From PALSA-607 sp036510735 (GTDB lineage: Bacteria; Actinomycetota; Actinomycetes; Acidothermales; Acidothermaceae), in assembly GCA_036510735.1 (NCBI GenBank), contig DATCDK010000249.1, forward strand, positions 1 to 9,520: DNA of 9,520 nt. Reading direction: 5' to 3'. Below, one piece after another: positions 6,678 through 9,520 of the stretch. The notes beneath the pieces were generated by a model that saw only the letters and a program-made list of their open reading frames with translations, had not been told where the DNA came from and ran no database searches. The translations under genes and the position numbers were made by a program. Numbering within the stretch: the first letter of the stretch is position 1; every line of letters begins with the position of its first letter.

Positions 6678-7979
6678 TCAGTGGCGCTGTCCAGTGTTAC
6701 CGGACAGGTTGTCGGCGCCTTGGACGGCGTGCACTGGAGTGCCATCACGCTGGCCACCACCGGTGCCTGCACCGCTGCCGCCCTGACCGTTGCCGCCCTG
6801 TCCGTTACCGCCGTTGCCGAATCCCCAGCCGCCGCCCCACCAGTTGCCTGGGAAAGGCGACTTCGTCGGGGTCGGCTTGACAGTCGGGGTCGGCTTCGCG
6901 GAGTGGCTGGCCTTCGGGTCGCGGTCGCCGCACCAGAACCACGGGAACGGGAAGCGGTGAAGCGAACTCACGCCCGGGGTTGCAGTTGCAGTGGCCGACA
7001 CCGTCGGAGTCGGTGAAGCGGTCGCCTTCGGGCAGATGCCGCACCAGCGCCACCAGTCGCCACCCTTGAGGTCCTTGTCGTTCTTGGTGTTAGGCGACGT
7101 GCTCGGTGTTGCGCTCGACGTCGGGACTGGCTGCGCCAGGCACGGGTTCGGCGGCACCGGGAGTGCGGCGCAATAGGCGGCGATCGTCGCTGGCGTCGTA
7201 CTGCCAGCAGCCTTCGCCAGGATGGCGAGAGCCTTCGGATCGAGGGTCTTTCCTAGCTTCGTCAGCGTCGTGTAGCTCTGGCAGAGGCGGTAATCGACCA
7301 ACGCCTCAACCGCCGCAAGCTGCGCCGGGTCGAGAACGGGCTTCTTGGTGACCTTGGGCACCGGCGACTTTGACGGGGTCGGCGTGGGAGTTACCGATGC
7401 GGTCACGCTTGCCGCCGACACCGATACGGACGGGGTCGGGGTCGGGCTGACGCTCACGCTTGGCGCCGGGTGGTTCTTCCAGTTGGCGGCGTCGACCGCG
7501 GCGACACTCAGCTTGGGATCTGAGGGTCCTGAGGGTCTGGGTGCGCCGATGGTGGTGTGGGCGAAGGACTGGATGGGGCTAGGCAGGACGCACGCGTACG
7601 CGGCCGTCGCTGCGCCGGTGAGCGTGACAACGCCGGCGGCTAGGCCGACGGCGATCCGTCCCGGGAGCAGGGTCGAGAACCGGTTTGCAAGCACTGTCTT
7701 GTACCTCGCGATGGGTTGGGGACGACGGTGTCGAATGCCCACGCGTTCCCGCCGGAAGGCGGCCAAGGTGGCCATCTCCCCGGCAAGTTCTGAAGGCTCA
7801 GCTGCTGCGGCCGCGGACCGCAGCACATCCGACACTGACTGCCATTCGGGATTGGCGGCCGCGTCGAACTGGCCGGCGTCGAGCAGCTGGTCTAGCTGCT
7901 CCGCGTCGGCCTGATCGTTGTGGCGTCGCCAGAAAGGCAGGTTTGGCATCTCACCTCCCCAAACGTCGTCGTCGTTCAT
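6678..7979 (-). CDS. One-pass membrane protein, probable regulator (anti-sigma-like) of the ECF sigma factor
   Basis: This 433-residue protein is likely a type II membrane protein encoded with the sigma factor. Residues 1-106 are cytoplasmic and contain QLDQLLDAGQFDAAANPEWQ, followed by an Ala-rich helix. I see no HxxxCxxC zinc anti-sigma motif. One membrane helix lies at about 107-128, followed by CVLPSPIQSFAHTTIGAP, a pattern I associate with proteins encoded beside SigE/SigM-like factors. Outside lie a Ser/Thr/Pro linker, a small folded-looking segment (about 214-283, Cys233, Cys270, Cys280), two Trp-Cys-Gly modules (WWRWCGICP at 309-317, PWFWCGDRDP at 346-355) separated by PTPT repeats, and a Trp/Gly/Asn-rich tail. 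The ATG at 7979 overlaps the sigma stop as ATGA; an alternative ATG at 7949 has a better Shine-Dalgarno. Anti-sigma function is inferred from position and topology only. Confidence 0.85.
   Translation of the reverse strand: MNDDDVWGGEMPNLPFWRRHNDQADAEQLDQLLDAGQFDAAANPEWQSVSDVLRSAAAAAEPSELAGEMATLAAFRRERVGIRHRRPQPIARYKTVLANRFSTLLPGRIAVGLAAGVVTLTGAATAAYACVLPSPIQSFAHTTIGAPRPSGPSDPKLSVAAVDAANWKNHPAPSVSVSPTPTPSVSVSAASVTASVTPTPTPSKSPVPKVTKKPVLDPAQLAAVEALVDYRLCQSYTTLTKLGKTLDPKALAILAKAAGSTTPATIAAYCAALPVPPNPCLAQPVPTSSATPSTSPNTKNDKDLKGGDWWRWCGICPKATASPTPTVSATATATPGVSSLHRFPFPWFWCGDRDPKASHSAKPTPTVKPTPTKSPFPGNWWGGGWGFGNGGNGQGGNGQGGSGAGTGGGQRDGTPVHAVQGADNLSGNTGQRH
6771..6815 (-). repeat. Gly/Asn/Gln tandem repeat in the sigma-partner tail
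   Basis: Codons 389-403 encode NGGNGQGGNGQGGSG, a short GGNGQ-type tandem repeat. It follows the WWGGGWGFG segment. Such stretches are prone to length change and could be flexible surface or wall-contact sequence. Confidence 0.6.
7520..7537 (-). repeat. 9-bp perfect tandem duplication
   Basis: ctgagggtc occurs twice head to tail (7520-7528 and 7529-7537). On the minus strand it encodes part of RPSGPSDP just outside the membrane helix of the sigma-partner protein. It is in frame and probably just linker expansion. Confidence 0.6.
7951..7960 (-). promoter_or_regulatory. Strong Shine-Dalgarno before an alternative start of the sigma-partner gene
   Basis: The minus strand reads GGGGAGGTGA and then G immediately before an ATG at 7949-7947. 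This matches GGAGGTGA of the anti-SD complement over eight bases, though the gap from GGAGG to ATG is only 4 nt. It favours a protein ten residues shorter, starting MPNLPFWRRH, over or in addition to the ATGA-coupled start at 7979. Confidence 0.5.
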
Positions 7980-8530
7980 AGCGTTACTGGATTCCTTCCC
8001 ACGAGCTCCTGCAGGCGGCGCAGGCCGCGGTGGGCCGTGACCCTGACCGCGCCCGGGCTTTTCCCGAGGATGAGGCCCACCGCGGTCGCATCGAGGCCTG
8101 CGACGACGCGGAGCATGATCACTTCGGCCTGATCTCGCGGCAACGAGGCGATCAGCGCCAGAGCCGCATCGGTGCTCAGGTTGTCCATGGCCAGCTGCGC
8201 GGTGTCGTCCTGCGAGGGCAGCCGCTCGAGCACCGCATCGTCGTTCGATGAACGAGGTCGGCGGTGATCATGGCGAACCGCATCGAGGACCTTGTTGCGG
8301 GCAATCGTGAATACCCAGGCGCGAAATGCCGGCTCTCCGCCGTCGAACTTAGAGAGGTTCCGGATCACCTGGACCCAGGTTTCGGACGCCAGGTCGGACG
8401 CCGAGGACGGCGAAAGCGTCCGCAAATATCGGACGACGGGTGGGTTCAGCGCCCGCCACAACTGCGCGAAGGCGTTCTCGTCGCCCGCTTGGGCGGCGAG
8501 GAGAACGTCCTCGAACACGTCGTCGCTCAT
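7976..8530 (-). CDS. ECF-like RNA polymerase sigma factor
   Basis: This is a two-domain sigma-70 family factor of 184 residues, the usual ECF size. Region 2 covers about 21-91 (FAQLWRALNPPVVRYL, DLASETWVQVIRNL, AFRAWVFTIARNKVLDAVRHDHRR). Region 4 covers about 118-177 (ALIASLPRDQAEVIMLRVVAGL, AVGLILGKSPGAVRVTAHRGLRRLQ) and contains the -35-binding helix-turn-helix. It has no region 1 or 3, and no SnoaL-like tail. The ATG at 8530 is preferred because GAAGGG (8541-8536 on the minus strand) lies 5 nt upstream; a GTG two codons earlier is possible. Its TGA overlaps the next gene's ATG, a layout typical of sigma/anti-sigma pairs. A sigma-A-like promoter is visible upstream. The regulon is unknown. 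Confidence 0.94.
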   Translation of the reverse strand: MSDDVFEDVLLAAQAGDENAFAQLWRALNPPVVRYLRTLSPSSASDLASETWVQVIRNLSKFDGGEPAFRAWVFTIARNKVLDAVRHDHRRPRSSNDDAVLERLPSQDDTAQLAMDNLSTDAALALIASLPRDQAEVIMLRVVAGLDATAVGLILGKSPGAVRVTAHRGLRRLQELVGRNPVTL

Positions 8531-8581
8531 CGCCACCCTTCATCGGGATTCCATCCGCATTCATCGGCATCGGCCAACCCG

Positions 8582-8611
8582 ACCCTAATCCCGGCGCTCG
8601 GGCGAGCTCAA
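8582..8611 (-). promoter_or_regulatory. Candidate housekeeping promoter of the sigma operon
   Basis: On the minus strand, -35-like TTGAGC (8611-8606) and -10-like TAGGGT (8587-8582, TAnnnT) are separated by 18 bp. The expected start of transcription is near 8575, giving a leader of about 45 nt. The match is moderate, and there is no evidence of an autoregulatory ECF promoter. Confidence 0.4.
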
Positions 8612-8627
8612 AGCTTCGCCCAAGATC

Positions 8628-8644
8628 CCGATGAACTACATCGG
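8628..8644. repeat. 6-5-6 dyad CCGATG-N5-CATCGG upstream of the B12-binding gene
   Basis: ccgatg (8628-8633) and catcgg (8639-8644) form a perfect 6-bp dyad with a 5-nt spacer, about 34 bp before the ATG at 8678. The same hexamer occurs three more times on the sigma-gene side of this intergenic region, so it may be part of an operator array. Confidence 0.4.
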
Positions 8645-8663
8645 AGGCATACGCTCGTGTGCA

Positions 8664-8669
8664 GGGAGG
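8664..8669 (+). promoter_or_regulatory. Shine-Dalgarno fixing the start of the B12-binding gene
   Basis: GGGAGG lies 8 nt before the ATG at 8678. The same reading frame is open far upstream, antisense to the sigma gene, but this site and the family length both place the start at 8678. Confidence 0.75.
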
Positions 8670-8677
8670 TGGAGATC

Positions 8678-9091
8678 ATGCCGGACGCCGGGCGGGTGCG
8701 CGTCGTCGTGGCGAAGCCTGGTCTCGATGGGCACGACCGCGGCGCGAAGGTGGTGGCGCGCGCTTTGCGTGACGCGGGCGTTGAGGTCATCTACACCGGG
8801 CTGCATCAGACGCCTGAGCAGATCGTTGCGACTGCCGTGCAAGAGGACGCCGACGCGATCGGGCTTTCCGTGCTGTCGGGCGCGCACATGACGCTGTTTA
8901 CCCGCGTCCTCGATCTACTGCGTGAGCGTGGAGCTTCGGACATCGTCGTCTTCGGCGGCGGCATCATTCCCGCTGCCGACATCCCCGAGCTCAAGGCACT
9001 CGGGGTGGCCGAGGTCTTCACTCCCGGCGCGAGTACGCAGCGCATCGTGGAGTGGGTTCGCGCGAATCTCGGAGTCTCAGTCGCCCCGTAA
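8678..9091 (+). CDS. Stand-alone cobalamin-binding mutase subunit (IcmB / methylmalonyl-CoA mutase C-terminal type)
   Basis: This 137-residue protein is the adenosylcobalamin-binding small subunit of an acyl-CoA mutase. The B12 motif DGHDRG (17-22) gives the DxHxxG signature, with His19 as the lower axial cobalt ligand. SVLSGAH (64-70) supplies the SxL motif, and FGGGIIP (92-98) the GG motif. The length and sequence closely match IcmB, the small subunit of isobutyryl-CoA mutase, which moves the carbon skeleton between isobutyryl- and n-butyryl-CoA. Related small subunits serve 2-hydroxyisobutyryl-CoA and other acyl-CoA mutases, so the substrate cannot be fixed here. The catalytic large subunit and the MeaB-type chaperone are not in the window. 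The gene is divergent from the sigma operon and is followed by a very stable hairpin. Confidence 0.93.
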   Translation: MPDAGRVRVVVAKPGLDGHDRGAKVVARALRDAGVEVIYTGLHQTPEQIVATAVQEDADAIGLSVLSGAHMTLFTRVLDLLRERGASDIVVFGGGIIPAADIPELKALGVAEVFTPGASTQRIVEWVRANLGVSVAP

Positions 9092-9122
9092 GGCTGGGCG
9101 CCGCCGCGACCCGCCACCCTTG

Positions 9123-9174
9123 AGACCGTTGAAGTCCAGCGCTCGCAAGAACGAGCGCTGGGCTTCAACGGTCT
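9123..9174 (+). terminator. 23-bp hairpin downstream of the B12-binding gene
   Basis: Outer arms agaccgttgaag (9123-9134) and cttcaacggtct (9163-9174), one T-G wobble (9135/9162), and inner arms ccagcgctcg (9136-9145) and cgagcgctgg (9152-9161) make an unbroken 23-pair stem with loop CAAGAA. It lies 31 nt past the stop of the B12-binding gene. No T-tract follows beyond a short gcgagttt, so it is probably a T-poor terminator, though its length is unusual. Confidence 0.6.
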
Positions 9175-9210
9175 GCGAGTTTGGGCGGGGACGAGGGAAT
9201 GTGCGCTCGG

Positions 9211-9246
9211 CGTGTCGCTTCGACCGTCAGCGGCAATTGCGACACG
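9211..9246. repeat. 8-bp inverted repeat
   Basis: cgtgtcgc (9211-9218) and gcgacacg (9239-9246) are perfect reverse complements with a 20-nt spacer. It lies between the two long hairpins. It could be a dyad operator or a weak stem; nothing else supports a role. Confidence 0.4.
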
Positions 9247-9258
9247 ATCGATAAAAGC

Positions 9259-9295
9259 GTGAGGCCCCTCTATTTACGAGATAGAGGGGCCTCAC
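9259..9295 (-). terminator. Intrinsic terminator for minus-strand transcription from the right edge
   Basis: gtgaggcccctctat (9259-9273) and atagaggggcctcac (9281-9295) form a perfect 15-bp stem with a 7-nt loop. Read on the minus strand, the hairpin is followed by GCTTTTATCG, a proper T-tract (9257-9251). On the plus strand the T-tract is missing, so it points to a transcription unit entering from beyond 9520 on the minus strand. Confidence 0.8.
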
Positions 9296-9300
9296 TTAGA

Positions 9301-9520
9301 TCAGCCTTGCGGCCGACCTGCCGCCAATCTCTGGTGACGTTCGCGGCTCGACCGCCTCCGCCGCGCTGATCTGCAAGTTGCCCTGCTGACCAACTCGGAC
9401 CGAGGTTTCTGAACCACGATCCGGAACTCATCAGACTCTGCCGAACTCGAGTCGCCCCGCGCTCTGCAAAGCTTCAGAGACCGAACCCAGAAGCTCAACT
9501 TCGAGTGGCTCGACTCAGGT
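9301..9520 (-). other. Possible 3' end of a minus-strand transcript (structured RNA or gene end)
   Basis: On the minus strand this stretch leads straight into the terminator at 9295-9251. It has several small potential stems: AGCTTC/GAAGCT (9470-9475 / 9490-9495), gactc/gagtc (9434-9438 / 9449-9453), an 8-bp palindrome actcgagt (9445-9452), and AACC/GGTT-type pairings near 9393-9417. GC content is about 62 percent by hand count, below the neighbouring genes. Either the 3' part of a non-coding RNA, or the C-terminus of a protein whose frame is open for 72 codons to TGA at 9301; I cannot decide. Confidence 0.3.

Larger units (their letters stand above)
8531..8677. other. Divergent promoter region between sigma factor and B12-binding subunit
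   Basis: This 147-bp region holds the promoter candidate for the sigma gene and the Shine-Dalgarno of the B12-binding gene. It also holds five copies of the hexamer CATCGG counting both orientations: 8541-8546, 8562-8567, 8568-8573, 8639-8644, and inverted at 8628-8633. No clear promoter for the plus-strand gene is recognised; TACGCT at 8650-8655 is a weak -10 candidate. Confidence 0.6.
9092..9520. other. 429-bp region without a recognised gene
   Basis: This region holds three consecutive hairpins (9123-9174, 9211-9246, 9259-9295) and then about 220 bp reaching the window edge. No tRNA, 5S rRNA, tmRNA or RNase P RNA signature is recognised by eye. A minus-strand frame is open from the edge to a TGA at 9303-9301, six bases before the minus-strand terminator. 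Its codons are poor (several AGA/AGG, GC at third positions only about 70 percent by hand count), so it is more likely chance or the ragged end of something outside. Confidence 0.6.

Noticed and set aside
8264..8677. N-terminal extension of the B12-binding gene back to 8264
   Set aside because: The extension is antisense to the sigma factor. The family length and the Shine-Dalgarno at 8664-8669 fix the start at 8678.
9301..9498. 65-codon minus-strand ORF at the right end as a gene
   Set aside because: There is no Shine-Dalgarno, it has Arg/Ser-rich low complexity and several AGA/AGG codons. The frame is also open to the window edge, so the internal ATG has no special standing.
1..9520. Defence island, prophage, CRISPR or transposon
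   Set aside because: No nuclease/effector pair, integrase, transposase, terminal inverted repeats or spaced repeat array is visible. Genes are housekeeping or regulatory with uniform composition.

Overview
The window looks like chromosomal DNA from a high-GC actinobacterium. It has a PspC-type membrane histidine kinase paired with a NarL-type regulator, a PcrA/UvrD1 helicase with the actinobacterial form of its motifs, a stand-alone IcmB-like B12-binding subunit, an ECF-like sigma factor paired with a membrane protein, and a probable leaderless start with a TAnnnT -10 box. I cannot name the order or genus. I see no insertion sequence, phage gene, CRISPR array, tRNA or recognisable rRNA. Most of it is ordinary core and accessory chromosome rather than an island.

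Layout. (1) 23-2299, plus strand: a tight three-gene unit of PspC-domain sensor kinase, LuxR-type response regulator and a small DUF6314-like protein, joined by a 4-nt overlap and a 4-nt gap. The last gene carries a perfect 14-bp inverted repeat inside its coding sequence. (2) 2296-4144, minus strand: a one-pass secreted or membrane-anchored protein with two DUF5666-like repeats, and upstream of it a PIG-L/LmbE-type deacetylase. The DUF5666-like gene and the DUF6314-like gene converge so tightly that their stop codons share one CTAG. (3) 4185-6479, plus strand: pcrA, divergent from the deacetylase across 40 bp. (4) 6480-6677: a convergent trailer with two inverted repeats, one a very strong bidirectional-terminator candidate. 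(5) 6678-8530, minus strand: an ECF-like sigma factor followed, with ATGA overlap, by a one-pass protein that has a Ser/Thr-Pro-rich and Trp/Gly-rich outer part and is probably the sigma factor's regulator. (6) 8678-9091, plus strand: the B12-binding mutase subunit, divergent from the sigma gene. (7) 9092-9520: no recognised gene, but three consecutive hairpins, the last a classic terminator for minus-strand transcription entering from the right edge, plus about 220 bp of potentially structured sequence.

How the parts work together. The kinase and regulator form a complete two-component system, and the DUF6314-like protein is probably co-transcribed with them. The sigma factor and its membrane partner form a likely envelope-sensing cassette. 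The helicase, deacetylase and B12 subunit appear to be independent neighbours. The least explained items are the intragenic palindrome at 2048-2084, the extracytoplasmic domain of the sigma partner with its repeated Trp-Cys-Gly modules, and the right-end region ahead of the minus-strand terminator.
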